Of a DNA stretch of 36,249 bases, positions 1 through 7,469 are shown piece by piece. The stretch lies in contig NZ_JAFBDY010000032.1 in NCBI RefSeq assembly GCF_016908465.1, positions 1-36,249 of the forward strand. Direction: 5' to 3'. A program made the position numbers and the translations under genes. The notes beneath the pieces were generated by a model, which did no database searches, had not been told where the DNA came from, and saw only the letters and a list, made by a program, of their open reading frames with translations. The first letter of the stretch is position 1. Every line of letters starts with the position of its first letter. The DNA is from Lysinibacillus composti (GTDB lineage Bacteria > Bacillota > Bacilli > Bacillales_A > Planococcaceae).

Positions 1-35
1 TTTAAAATAAGACTGAAAAATACCCGGAAAATCTC

Positions 36-82
36 AAAAAGACAAAAGGCCTTCAGAATGAAACCATTCTGAAGGCCTTTTG
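36..82 (-). terminator. Intrinsic terminator of the tat operon
   Basis: An 18-bp perfect inverted repeat (43-60 with 65-82, loop AAAC) lies 24 bases after the tatC stop. Read on the minus strand it is followed by GTCTTTTTGAG, so it ends the minus-strand transcript. Confidence 0.9.
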
Positions 83-105
83 TCGACAATCTGAGCACAC
101 TAGTA

Positions 106-999
106 TTAGTGTGCTTCTTCAGTCATTGGAGAATTTGATATTCTTTTTTCTTCAGCTTTTCTAACAATAAAAATACTCAATTCGTATAAACCAACCATCG
201 GAACTAAAATCAATAATTGACTAATAAAATCAGGTGGTGTGATAAGAGCTGATAAAACTCCCATAATTACATACGACCACTTTCTGATGTTCTTCATCGT
301 TTCTGATGTTAATATACTAATCGAAGATAGAAAGAGGGCTACAACAGGTAATTCAAAAAGTAACCCAATTGGTACAGTAGTCATAATGAGGAAATGAATA
401 TAGTCTGTTGCAGTAATCAGCATATCAAAATTCTTTTCACCTAGACCTATCAGAAAGTGATAGCTCATTGGATTTACAACGAAATATCCAAATGCAAGGC
501 CAAATAAGAAGAGTATTAACATAATTGGTGAGTAAAGCCCAATAAACTTCTGTTCTCTTTCATAAAGACCTGGCTTTGCAAATTGCCATAAAAAATTGCA
601 AATTAATGGCAACGATAATCCTAAGGATAAAGTAGCAGAAATAGAAGTATAAGATTTAATTACTTCTAAGGGGCCTAATATAACGAGTTTGTGCCCCTTA
701 GTAATCAATGGCAACCAAAAGTTAATGGTAGAGAAGACAATAATAAATAGCACTAAAAATACAATTACACTTTTTATAAGCTGCTTCCTTAACTCAAAGA
801 TATGGTCATACCAAGACTCCTTGTTTCCATCCAAGTTCCATACTGATTCATTTTTTTCTTCTACTTCAACTTCGACTTTCACTTGCTCAATCAAATCAGT
901 AGTTTCTTTAGAGTCCTTTACCGTTTCTACCTCTTCAACAGATTCCTGCTTCTTTTTTTTATCCAATGGACTTAAATTATTGTAGCCATAAGGATCCAT
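106..999 (-). CDS. tatC: Twin-arginine translocase subunit TatC with acidic N-terminal extension
   Basis: TatC is the polytopic receptor that binds the twin-arginine signal and, with TatA, moves folded proteins across the cytoplasmic membrane. The family signature YDHIFELRKQLIKS lies at about residues 64-77, followed by six hydrophobic segments and the cytoplasmic KPGLYEREQKF motif. At 297 aa it is longer than typical Bacillus TatC (about 240-255 aa), because residues 1-62 form a hydrophilic, Lys/Glu-rich extension before the first conserved motif. The ATG start is supported by TAGGTGAT, which overlaps the tatA stop nine bases away, so the genes are probably translationally coupled. It is the last gene of a four-gene minus-strand operon with tatA and two redox subunits. 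Family call is certain; the role of the extension is unknown. Confidence 0.96.
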   Translation of the reverse strand: MDPYGYNNLSPLDKKKKQESVEEVETVKDSKETTDLIEQVKVEVEVEEKNESVWNLDGNKESWYDHIFELRKQLIKSVIVFLVLFIIVFSTINFWLPLITKGHKLVILGPLEVIKSYTSISATLSLGLSLPLICNFLWQFAKPGLYEREQKFIGLYSPIMLILFLFGLAFGYFVVNPMSYHFLIGLGEKNFDMLITATDYIHFLIMTTVPIGLLFELPVVALFLSSISILTSETMKNIRKWSYVIMGVLSALITPPDFISQLLILVPMVGLYELSIFIVRKAEEKRISNSPMTEEAH

Positions 1000-1008
1000 C
1001 TAAATCAC

Positions 1009-1224
1009 CTACGATGCTTCATCGGACTTCTTTACTTCCTTTAAAACGGGCTTTTTTTCAACTTCATCGTCTTCCATAATTTCTCGAGCTGATTTTTTAA
1101 ATTCGGATAACGTTTTACCGACAGCGCCACCGATTTCAGGAAGTTTCTTAGGGCCAAAAACAATCAGTACAATCACTAAAATGATGATTAACCCAGGAAC
1201 ACCAATAGAACCTAAACCACCCAT
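1009..1224 (-). CDS. tatA: Sec-independent translocase protein TatA
   Basis: A 71-aa TatA/TatE-type pore component. It has a single N-terminal transmembrane helix (about residues 9-23), then the [11 protein letters not shown] hinge and amphipathic helix (KTLSEFKKS), then a charged tail, which is the standard TatA order. In Gram-positive minimal Tat systems one TatA works with one TatC and no TatB is needed. It starts 18 bases after the flavoprotein stop, with AGGAGGGATTAAT before ATG, and is followed 9 bases later by tatC. The context, directly downstream of a Tat-signal protein and its partner, marks it as part of a substrate-linked Tat system, analogous in arrangement to phoD-tatAd-tatCd of Bacillus subtilis. 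Confidence 0.96.
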   Translation of the reverse strand: MGGLGSIGVPGLIIILVIVLIVFGPKKLPEIGGAVGKTLSEFKKSAREIMEDDEVEKKPVLKEVKKSDEAS

Positions 1225-1242
1225 ATTAATCCCTCCTATTTA

Positions 1243-2958
1243 TTAGACAAGACTGCCGCCTGTTTTACTATATTTGATAATCCCCTCTGCACAGCGATAT
1301 GCCAGTGCACCTACAGTTCCTGTTGGATTGTAGCCGCTATTATGCGCGAAGTTCCCTGCTCCTACAACAAATAAGTTTTCAGCATCCCAATGTTGCAACC
1401 ACGTATTCACAACACTTATTGCAGGGTCATTACCCATAACAGTTCCGCCCGTATTATGTGTTGTTTGATAAGGGACAATATCATAATCAGTTAATGGATT
1501 TGCCGGAGCAATAGTATTTGCACCCATTTCTTTCATGATTTCAGCAGATCTCTCAGAAAGATACTTATGAAGTGCACGATCCTGATCAGTAAAGTTATAA
1601 GTCAATCTTAATAATGGTACGCCATAGGCATCCTTATAAGTTGAATCAAGAGACATATAGTTTTCCTTATATGGCATAGAAGCCCCTTGTCCACCAATGC
1701 TTAATGCTCTTGTATAGTAATGTACGGAAGCCTTTTTAAATTCCGCACCCCAAGCAGGTGTGTCTGGAGGAACAGGGTTAAAGGCAATTGGACGTAGCCC
1801 CGGTTGAGTTAATGAAAGACTTGCTCCATGGATAAAGTCCAGTTTTGAATGATCAAATGAATCTCCATTAAAGTCATCAATTGTCATTCCTAGTGCGCCT
1901 GCACCCATATAAGTGTTAAATTGTTCATCATCAAAGAATCCAGTTGCTCCAGGTAAAATTTGATAACAATAATTTTTACCAAGTGTTCCGCGACCTGTAT
2001 CTGGATCATATTGTTCTCCAATATTAGAAACCATTAGTAATTTCGCATTATTTAATACGTATGATGTCAATACAACTACATCGGCGGGCTGAATAAATTC
2101 CTCACCCGTTACCGTATCATAGAATCGTACTCCAGTTACTTTGTTTCCTTTTTTTAGTACCTCAACTACATTGGAATGGTAACGAATATCATAATTCCCT
2201 GTTTCCAAAGCGGTTGGAACAACAGTTATTTCTGCAGAAGATTTCGCCCCATATTCACAGCCAAATCTTTCACAAAAACCGCAATATTGACATGCAGCAA
2301 TCGTTGAACCATCAGGGTTTTCATAAGGTTCGGATAAATTTGCAGACGGCATCATAAACGGATGATACCCCAGGTTTGTCGTTGCTTTTTCAAATTTCTC
2401 AAGAATCGGTGTTTTTTTCATCGGCGGTGTTGGAAAAGGTTTAGACCGCTTTCCCCAAAATGGATTCGTATCTTCACCGGAAATACCAGCAGTATATTCA
2501 AATTTAGTGAAATAGGGTTCCAGTTCATCATAGGTGATTCCCCAATCTTGAAGTAAAAAGTCCTTTCCGATTTTATCCTTACCATATTTCTTTTCAGTTT
2601 GGGATTTTATTTCAAAATCGTAAGGTAGGAATCTCCAGTTTTGCCCATTCCAGTGCGTACCAGCTCCTCCCAATCCTTCACCTAAAAGGAAAGAACCCAT
2701 CATTCGCATCGGTAGCGCATTCATTTGCCTATTATTTCGGAACGTAATCGTTTCCCTAGATAAATTTTGAAATAACTCATAACGGATTGCATAACGAAAC
2801 TCATCGTGTACCATTGAATAATCTTCAGTACCACGGGCTTCACCACGCTCTAATCCCCGAACTTTCAAGCCTGATTTTGCACATTCGGCAGCCACAATAC
2901 CACCTGTCCAACCAACACCAACTGTTAGAACATCAACTTTATCTAATGTAGTAGCCAT
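1243..2958 (-). CDS. GMC-family FAD-dependent oxidoreductase (gluconate 2-dehydrogenase-like large subunit)
   Basis: A 571-aa flavoprotein of the GMC oxidoreductase family, closest in architecture to the large subunit of membrane gluconate/sorbitol-type dehydrogenases. The N-terminus has an FAD-binding beta-alpha-beta with a variant dinucleotide motif (VGVGWTGGIVAAE, about residues 13-25). The C-terminal GMC region has THNTGGT (His501) and NFAHNSGYNPTGT (His539, Asn544), the expected site of the catalytic His/Asn pair. Four cysteines at 223, 226, 229 and 234 (CQYCGFCERFGC) are typical of this subgroup and could hold an iron-sulfur cluster. There is no signal peptide; the preceding gene encodes a Tat-signal partner 15 bases upstream, so it probably crosses the membrane as a passenger. 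The substrate sugar or polyol cannot be read from the sequence. Confidence 0.9.
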   Translation of the reverse strand: MATTLDKVDVLTVGVGWTGGIVAAECAKSGLKVRGLERGEARGTEDYSMVHDEFRYAIRYELFQNLSRETITFRNNRQMNALPMRMMGSFLLGEGLGGAGTHWNGQNWRFLPYDFEIKSQTEKKYGKDKIGKDFLLQDWGITYDELEPYFTKFEYTAGISGEDTNPFWGKRSKPFPTPPMKKTPILEKFEKATTNLGYHPFMMPSANLSEPYENPDGSTIAACQYCGFCERFGCEYGAKSSAEITVVPTALETGNYDIRYHSNVVEVLKKGNKVTGVRFYDTVTGEEFIQPADVVVLTSYVLNNAKLLMVSNIGEQYDPDTGRGTLGKNYCYQILPGATGFFDDEQFNTYMGAGALGMTIDDFNGDSFDHSKLDFIHGASLSLTQPGLRPIAFNPVPPDTPAWGAEFKKASVHYYTRALSIGGQGASMPYKENYMSLDSTYKDAYGVPLLRLTYNFTDQDRALHKYLSERSAEIMKEMGANTIAPANPLTDYDIVPYQTTHNTGGTVMGNDPAISVVNTWLQHWDAENLFVVGAGNFAHNSGYNPTGTVGALAYRCAEGIIKYSKTGGSLV

Positions 2959-2973
2959 GATTATTACTCCTAT

Positions 2974-3735
2974 CTATTTATGAGTCATACTGCTAATTGA
3001 CTGCGGTTTGTATTCAATAAACTCTTTACTTTCAATATCTTTAGCATAGCTATATTGGTGACCTGGGAACCCTTTCATTTTCCAACCTTCCATATTTCGG
3101 TTACCATTGTAGATTGGATCACTATATGCTCCCTCAAGTGTTGCCTGACGAAGTAGTGTAAAGAAAAACATAGAGGTCACTGCTTCCATTTTCACTTCCC
3201 CTTTTTGGAAAGCTGTTAATATTTCATCCATCTGATCGGGTTCTAATTCCTCAAACCCTTTCTTAAATCTGGATTGAGCTTCTTCCTCAAGTTTTGCAAT
3301 TCCTTGGTCAAAGATTTGGGCACGAGTAAGCCTACTTTGATAACCTTGTGTAACCGCACCATCTTCAAATGGACCTTGCATATATTCCTTTGCATTCATC
3401 CCATAAGCACCAGCTAATTGGTTATCAATGAAGTAGGGAACACCTAACCCAATGGCACCCGGTCCTAAATCATCTTCGGGCAAAATTCGCTCTGTTGCTT
3501 GAGATAATATATTAAAACTTTTCATTGTCTTAAAGTGCTGAAGACCAACATTGATTTCATGATTTTGACCTTGTTGAGTCTCTCCAGTTTTTTCATTTTT
3601 TCCGGAGCCTTTATTGGCGTTGTAACCTACTAGTCCACCAATAATTCCCCCACCAATTAAAGTACCTGTTGCAATCCCAGTAGTTTTCAAAAAGTCACGC
3701 CGAGAAACACCTTGTTTTTCTTTTTCATTACTCAT
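2974..3735 (-). CDS. Gluconate 2-dehydrogenase subunit 3-like protein with Tat signal
   Basis: A 253-aa small subunit of the gluconate_2-dh3 family, partner of the GMC flavoprotein encoded next. The N-terminus is a clear twin-arginine signal: VSRRDFLKTTG at residues 10-20, followed by a Gly/Ile-rich hydrophobic core (about 21-40). The mature part contains the family's conserved region around ILPEDDLGPGAIGLGVPYFID. It is the first gene of the operon with ATG preceded by AGGAGGATTCAAC. In related enzymes this subunit carries the export signal for the complex and a separate cytochrome c subunit passes electrons to the respiratory chain; no cytochrome c gene is present in this window. Family assignment is good; the physiological substrate is unknown. 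Confidence 0.9.
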   Translation of the reverse strand: MSNEKEKQGVSRRDFLKTTGIATGTLIGGGIIGGLVGYNANKGSGKNEKTGETQQGQNHEINVGLQHFKTMKSFNILSQATERILPEDDLGPGAIGLGVPYFIDNQLAGAYGMNAKEYMQGPFEDGAVTQGYQSRLTRAQIFDQGIAKLEEEAQSRFKKGFEELEPDQMDEILTAFQKGEVKMEAVTSMFFFTLLRQATLEGAYSDPIYNGNRNMEGWKMKGFPGHQYSYAKDIESKEFIEYKPQSISSMTHK

Positions 3736-4002
3736 GTTGAATCCTCCTATGTTGTTACTAATATTTCCCTTGTATTAGTTGAGTATTGTGATTTTTTTTC
3801 ATAATTAAACAACTGAAAAGAAAATTATTTCTAATATAAAAAAATGGAAAGTACCATATCCATATAATGGGGTTTCGGTGGTCATATAGGCTTATAAGTT
3901 AGCAATTTTTTTATATTTTGTCGGAAAAGATGCTTGTAATAAAGTAAGATTTGAACATGATATGTAGAGGAATTTTTGTTACGAGGGGTGATAGTTTTAC
4001 AA

Positions 4003-4043
4003 CATAAAAAGTGGGTACCTCATCAAATGTGAGGCACCCACTT
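4003..4043 (-). terminator. Intrinsic terminator downstream of the SASP gene
   Basis: A 14-base stem with one internal mismatch (4009-4022 with 4030-4043), followed on the minus strand by TTTTTATG. It ends minus-strand transcripts coming from the SASP gene. Confidence 0.75.
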
Positions 4044-4079
4044 CTTTCGCCACAATGCTTAAACAATAGTGGCCATTTT

Positions 4080-4111
4080 ATTGGTGGCTAACCTTTTCGT
4101 TAGCCACCAAT
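4080..4111 (-). repeat. Perfect 13-bp stem-loop after the SASP stop
   Basis: ATTGGTGGCTAAC (4080-4092) pairs perfectly with GTTAGCCACCAAT (4099-4111) across a six-base loop. There is no U-tract on either strand, so it is not a terminator alone; it may protect the 3' end of the spore-protein mRNA. The role is inference. Confidence 0.6.
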
Positions 4112-4118
4112 CCTTATA

Positions 4119-4325
4119 TTATTGTTGGTTATTGTTACCTCTTAATTGCGCTTCAGCCATTTGAACAAGGCGTTTTGTAATCTCTCCACCTACTGAACCA
4201 TTCGCACGTGCAGCATCTTCTGGTCCAAGATTTACACCAAATTCTTGTGCAATCTCAAATTTCATTTGATCCACTGCAGCTTGTGCACCAGGTACGTTTA
4301 ATTTGTTATTACCGTTAGAAGCCAT
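4119..4325 (-). CDS. Alpha/beta-type small acid-soluble spore protein
   Basis: A 68-aa alpha/beta-type SASP. These proteins saturate the DNA of dormant spores, protect it from UV and heat damage, and are degraded at germination by the GPR protease. Seen here: the [11 protein letters not shown]-terminal block, the [10 protein letters not shown] segment containing the GPR cleavage region, and the C-terminal [16 protein letters not shown] block, all hallmark features. The start is ATG at 4325, with AAGGAGGTGA eight bases upstream; a longer reading from GTG at 4334 would overlap that ribosome binding site and is rejected. It is monocistronic, followed by stem-loops. It shows that the organism makes endospores and would be expressed in the forespore. 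Confidence 0.96.
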   Translation of the reverse strand: MASNGNNKLNVPGAQAAVDQMKFEIAQEFGVNLGPEDAARANGSVGGEITKRLVQMAEAQLRGNNNQQ

Positions 4326-4347
4326 TTCTCTCACCTCCTTGTGAGAT

Positions 4348-4376
4348 TAGAATGGCTCATCCATTCATTTTGATAC
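4348..4376 (-). promoter_or_regulatory. Possible sigma-G promoter of the SASP gene
   Basis: On the minus strand GTATC (4376-4372), a 17-base spacer and CATTCTA (4354-4348) resemble the sigma-G pattern gHATR / CATnHTA. The implied leader is only about 16 bases, which is short, so the call is tentative. Confidence 0.35.
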
Positions 4377-4469
4377 TTTAGAAATCAAGTTAACTATTTC
4401 CTAAAATAACATTGGATTTTCGGTAAATACTAAAAATATTGTGCTGATTTAATAGGATTGCAAATCGTA

Positions 4470-5468
4470 TTAATGAAGCATTTCTTTCGCTAATAAACGA
4501 TAAACATTTAATCGAGTTTCTTGTGAGTGTGGAATCGAACAAATCATGGCTTCATCAAAACCATAAGTTTGTTGCTCTTGTCTTAAAAAATCAGCTACTT
4601 CTGTTGGAGTTCCAACTAAATGTTGATAACGTGTATCTTCTATCCACATTCGGTCCATTTCAGATAAAGGATAATCCTTTGCTTCTTCAGGTGTCATACG
4701 TAATAAATCTACCTGACCACGCATAAATAACAGTCGAGCAATATCAGCTGGTTTTGCTTCATATTCTGCCTCTTCCTTCGTTTCAGCAACCGTTACAAAG
4801 TAAGAAATCATAATTTCAGGTTTTTCCATAAACGTAGAAGGTACGAAATTTTCTCTGTATGCGTCAAACACTTGTCTATTCATGTATCCATTGAAAAACT
4901 GAGCATAAGAATAGCCCATTCCCATTTTTCCTGCTTGAATTGCGCTATTTCCACTTGAACCCAATAACCAACTTTGAGGAAGCACAATATGTTGTGGGGA
5001 GGCAATCACTTTATTGTAGTAAGGAATTAACGGTGCTTCCTCTTTTATAAATTGAAGCGTGTGATTGATTTTTTCATATAAATGATTCACTTCTGGTTGT
5101 CGTCCTTCGGCTAATGCATACATTGCAAAATGATCTCCACCAGGTGCACGCCCAGCACCAAAATCAATACGTCCTGGTGCAAGAGCACTTAACGATTTAA
5201 ATACTTCTGCCATTTTGTATGGTGAGTAATGCATTACCATCGTTCCGCCTGTACCAATACGGATTTTTTCAGTTTTTGCAGCTATATACGAGCATGTAAT
5301 TTCAGGAGCAGAACTAGCAAATCCATTTGTATTATGGTGCTCTGCCATCCAGATTCGTTCATACCCTAACTCTTCAGCTACTACAGCCAATTCTACAGCA
5401 TAGTTAAGCGCATCCTGTGCAGTATGACCTTTTGTTATTGGTGCTTGATCTAATACACTTAGTTTCAT
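4470..5468 (-). CDS. LLM-class (bacterial luciferase-like) flavin-dependent oxidoreductase
   Basis: A 332-aa single-chain luciferase-like monooxygenase of the MsnO8-type group. The family uses FMNH2 from a reductase and oxygen to oxidise an organic substrate in the cytoplasm. The N-terminal block LSVLDQAPITKG, the WMAEHHNTNGFASSAPE motif, the RIGTGGTMVMHYSPYKMAE strand and DFGAGRAPGG are typical of this subgroup. The start is ATG at 5468, six bases after AGGGGG; an upstream in-frame extension of ten codons to 5498 lacks a ribosome binding site. It is transcribed alone, 144 bases ahead of the SASP gene, and shares a divergent intergenic region with the aldo/keto reductase. The substrate is unknown. 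Confidence 0.9.
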   Translation of the reverse strand: MKLSVLDQAPITKGHTAQDALNYAVELAVVAEELGYERIWMAEHHNTNGFASSAPEITCSYIAAKTEKIRIGTGGTMVMHYSPYKMAEVFKSLSALAPGRIDFGAGRAPGGDHFAMYALAEGRQPEVNHLYEKINHTLQFIKEEAPLIPYYNKVIASPQHIVLPQSWLLGSSGNSAIQAGKMGMGYSYAQFFNGYMNRQVFDAYRENFVPSTFMEKPEIMISYFVTVAETKEEAEYEAKPADIARLLFMRGQVDLLRMTPEEAKDYPLSEMDRMWIEDTRYQHLVGTPTEVADFLRQEQQTYGFDEAMICSIPHSQETRLNVYRLLAKEMLH

Positions 5469-5803
5469 ACTATTTCCCCCTAGAGTTTTTATCGCCAAGG
5501 ATGTTTCTGTTCAGTTGACGAATATCCAAAGCAATTAACGTTAAATATCATTCATCTATAAATTCCCACATATTAAATTATTTATTTGTCGTTAGTGTAC
5601 AAATTTATTAATATCATGGTAACATTCCATACACTTATTTTCGCTTTTAAAAGACTCAATATAATTATGTAAATCGATCAGTAATTTCATTGGCAATTAT
5701 AATTACCGCTCTAAACATGAAGGTTATAACATTATTATTTCCCTTTCCTACTTTATGAGTGCTACATATTCGACTCCCACCCTTTCGTTGTATAGTGAAA
5801 AAT

Positions 5804-5831
5804 GGGACGCGGTACCTGTCCCCGATGTCCC
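5804..5831. repeat. REP-like palindrome
   Basis: GGGACGCGGTACCTGTCCC (5804-5822) has arms GGGAC/GTCCC around a GGTACC core, followed by a second GTCCC at 5827-5831. It stands out as GC-rich in AT-rich surroundings and looks like the short extragenic palindromes linked to Y1 (RAYT) transposases in Bacilli. Confidence 0.5.
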
Positions 5832-5835
5832 TAAT

Positions 5836-5865
5836 TTGATTTTCATTAACTATTTAGATTATAAA
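5836..5865 (+). promoter_or_regulatory. Likely sigma-A promoter of the aldo/keto reductase gene
   Basis: TTGATT (5836-5841), an 18-base spacer and TATAAA (5860-5865) lie 57 bases before the start codon. Confidence 0.5.
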
Positions 5866-5922
5866 TAAAGTAGAGTAGACAACTAGATTTACAGGCTATT
5901 CATTAAAAGGGGAGTGTAGCTA

Positions 5923-6861
5923 ATGCTAAAACAGGTGCAATTGGGAAAGACAGATTTATTCGTTAATCCACTAGGTCTGGGTACAAATGCTGTAGGTGGA
6001 CATAATTTATTTCCAAACTTAGATGAGCAAGAAGGCAAACAGTTGGTTCGTACTGCAATTGATCGTGGTATTAATTTTATCGATTCTGCATTTATATATG
6101 GAATTGGTCGATCTGAGGAATTGATTGGCGAAGTAATTAAAGAGGCTGGAAATCGTTCAGATCTTGTTATTGCAACAAAAGTCGCTCATAAACTCGTAGA
6201 CGGAAACATTGTGGTAGATAACTCACCTGCCTTTTTACGTGAAGAGGTAGAAAAAAGTCTAAAACGACTCCAAACGGATTATATTGACTTAATGTATATC
6301 CACTTCCCTGACCAAGATACACCAAAAGACGAGGCAGTTGGCGCATTAAAACAACTGAAGGATGAAGGGAAAATCCGCGCAATTGGCGTTTCCAACTTTT
6401 CAATTGAACAGCTTCAAGAGGCAAATAAGGATGGCTATGTAGATGTCTTCCAAGGGCATTATAATTTAATTAATCGTGAGGCTGAGAAAACATATTTCCC
6501 TTATACATTAAAAAATAACATATCTTTCATTCCTTATTTCCCACTTGCTTCCGGTTTATTAACAGGTAAATATACGAAAGATTCAGTGATTCCAGAAGCA
6601 CGTAAAAAGCATCCACACTTCCAAGGTGAGGCTTTCATTAACATCCTTGAAAAAGTTGAGCGTATTAAAGAAATCGCAGATTCAAAAGGTGTGGAAGTGT
6701 CAAATGTTGTACTTGCATGGTATTTGACACAAGAAGCAATCGATGCTGTGATTCCCGGTGCAAAACGTGCAGAACAGGTGTTAAATAATTTAAAGACAGA
6801 AGAGGTTCAACTGTCTCTTGAAGAAGTTCAAGTAATAGATCAAATATTTAAAGCAGATTAA
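5923..6861 (+). CDS. iolS: IolS-like aldo/keto reductase
   Basis: A 312-aa NADPH-dependent aldo/keto reductase (TIM barrel, cytoplasmic), closely resembling Bacillus subtilis IolS (AKR11 family) by memory: shared blocks include [50 protein letters not shown] and ISFIPYFPL. The catalytic tetrad is visible as Asp in NFIDSAF, Tyr in FIYGIG, Lys in IATKVAH and His in YIHFPD. IolS reduces carbonyl compounds, but its physiological substrate is not established and it is not essential for inositol use. The start ATG follows AAAAGGGGAGTGTAGCTA. It is monocistronic and ends at a bidirectional terminator. No inositol genes are nearby, so the symbol denotes sequence similarity only. Confidence 0.9.
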   Translation: MLKQVQLGKTDLFVNPLGLGTNAVGGHNLFPNLDEQEGKQLVRTAIDRGINFIDSAFIYGIGRSEELIGEVIKEAGNRSDLVIATKVAHKLVDGNIVVDNSPAFLREEVEKSLKRLQTDYIDLMYIHFPDQDTPKDEAVGALKQLKDEGKIRAIGVSNFSIEQLQEANKDGYVDVFQGHYNLINREAEKTYFPYTLKNNISFIPYFPLASGLLTGKYTKDSVIPEARKKHPHFQGEAFINILEKVERIKEIADSKGVEVSNVVLAWYLTQEAIDAVIPGAKRAEQVLNNLKTEEVQLSLEEVQVIDQIFKAD

Positions 6862-6868
6862 ACAAAAT

Positions 6869-6908
6869 AAAGTTACTTGCAGGCCAATTTTTCTGCAAGT
6901 AACTTTTT
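6869..6908. terminator. Bidirectional terminator between aldo/keto reductase and marR
   Basis: A 14-bp perfect stem (6869-6882 with 6893-6906) is flanked by A/T runs suited to both convergent transcripts. Confidence 0.88.
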
Positions 6909-6910
6909 AA

Positions 6911-7342
6911 TTAATTTAATTCCCAATCCATTTTTAAAGCATCTATTAATACTTTCATCCGTTCTACACCAATGGTTAAGGTAAGCTTCCGCTCGAGTTC
7001 TTCAGTTAATTCTCTATATTTTTCAAAGCACCTTTCCCCAAGAGGTGTTAGCCGTATGCACTTATCTCTTTTATTTCGCTCTGCATTTACTATTTCTACT
7101 AACCCCTTCGCTTCTAGACTCTTGACGTTTTTATGAGTCGCTTGTCGGGTAATATTAGCACTTTTCGTAATCGATGCAATCGTGGGCTGATTTCCATAAA
7201 TTCTATTAAGAATAAACCACTCTGTATTCGAAATCCTTATGTCGCTAAAATTATTCCATTGGTTTTCAAGAAATTCTCGAAGTTGAACATGACGTTCACT
7301 AATTAAATCGACAATATCGAGATTTTTTAATTGGTAGCCCAT
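6911..7342 (-). CDS. MarR-family transcriptional regulator
   Basis: A 143-aa winged-helix repressor of the MarR type. The HTH is visible as IASITKSANITRQATHKNVKSLE, broken up as helix 3 (about residues 58-68) and recognition helix (69-80), followed by the wing GLVEIVNAERNKRDKCIRLTPLG; the terminal helices would dimerise. The start is ATG at 7342 with CAGGAGTG five bases upstream; thirteen further in-frame codons to 7381 would run into the promoter. It has its own near-consensus promoter with an inverted repeat over the -35 box, suggesting autoregulation. It lies downstream of the ring-cleaving dioxygenase on the same strand. Its ligand is unknown; it is not clearly MhqR by sequence. Confidence 0.9.
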   Translation of the reverse strand: MGYQLKNLDIVDLISERHVQLREFLENQWNNFSDIRISNTEWFILNRIYGNQPTIASITKSANITRQATHKNVKSLEAKGLVEIVNAERNKRDKCIRLTPLGERCFEKYRELTEELERKLTLTIGVERMKVLIDALKMDWELN

Positions 7343-7370
7343 CAATTCACTCCTGTGAGTTTTTGATTTT

Positions 7371-7410
7371 ACTATATTCAATCTTCAAATTTCTGTCAAC
7401 CATATTGACA
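7371..7410 (-). promoter_or_regulatory. marR promoter with overlapping inverted-repeat operator
   Basis: On the minus strand TTGACA (7399-7394), a 17-base spacer and TATAGT (7376-7371) form a near-perfect sigma-A promoter. The -35 hexamer is one arm of TGTCAA-N5-TTGACA (7394-7410), a good candidate for MarR self-repression. Confidence 0.75.
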
Positions 7411-7469
7411 ATTTAAAAAGAATGGTTAGCCAGAGAACCTTCCTTCACTAGAGATGCAAGTTAACTATT

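Larger units (their letters stand above)
3736..4118. other. 383-base intergenic region upstream of the Tat cargo operon
   Basis: The left part is AT-rich leader for the minus-strand cargo operon; no convincing sigma-A promoter could be fixed by eye. The right part holds three consecutive stem-loops after the SASP stop (4080-4111, about 4049-4073, and the terminator at 4003-4043). No credible small ORF was found. Confidence 0.6.
5469..5922. other. 454-base divergent intergenic region with a REP-like hairpin
   Basis: It lies between the minus-strand LLM oxidoreductase and the plus-strand aldo/keto reductase. It is AT-rich and carries a GC-rich short palindrome at 5804-5831 and a likely promoter at 5836-5865. 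No ORF with a ribosome binding site was seen in the rest. Confidence 0.6.

Noticed and set aside
6911..7342. Naming the MarR regulator MhqR because of the nearby MhqR box
   Set aside because: Its sequence does not clearly match MhqR as I recall it, and its own promoter has a different inverted repeat; MhqR may be encoded elsewhere.
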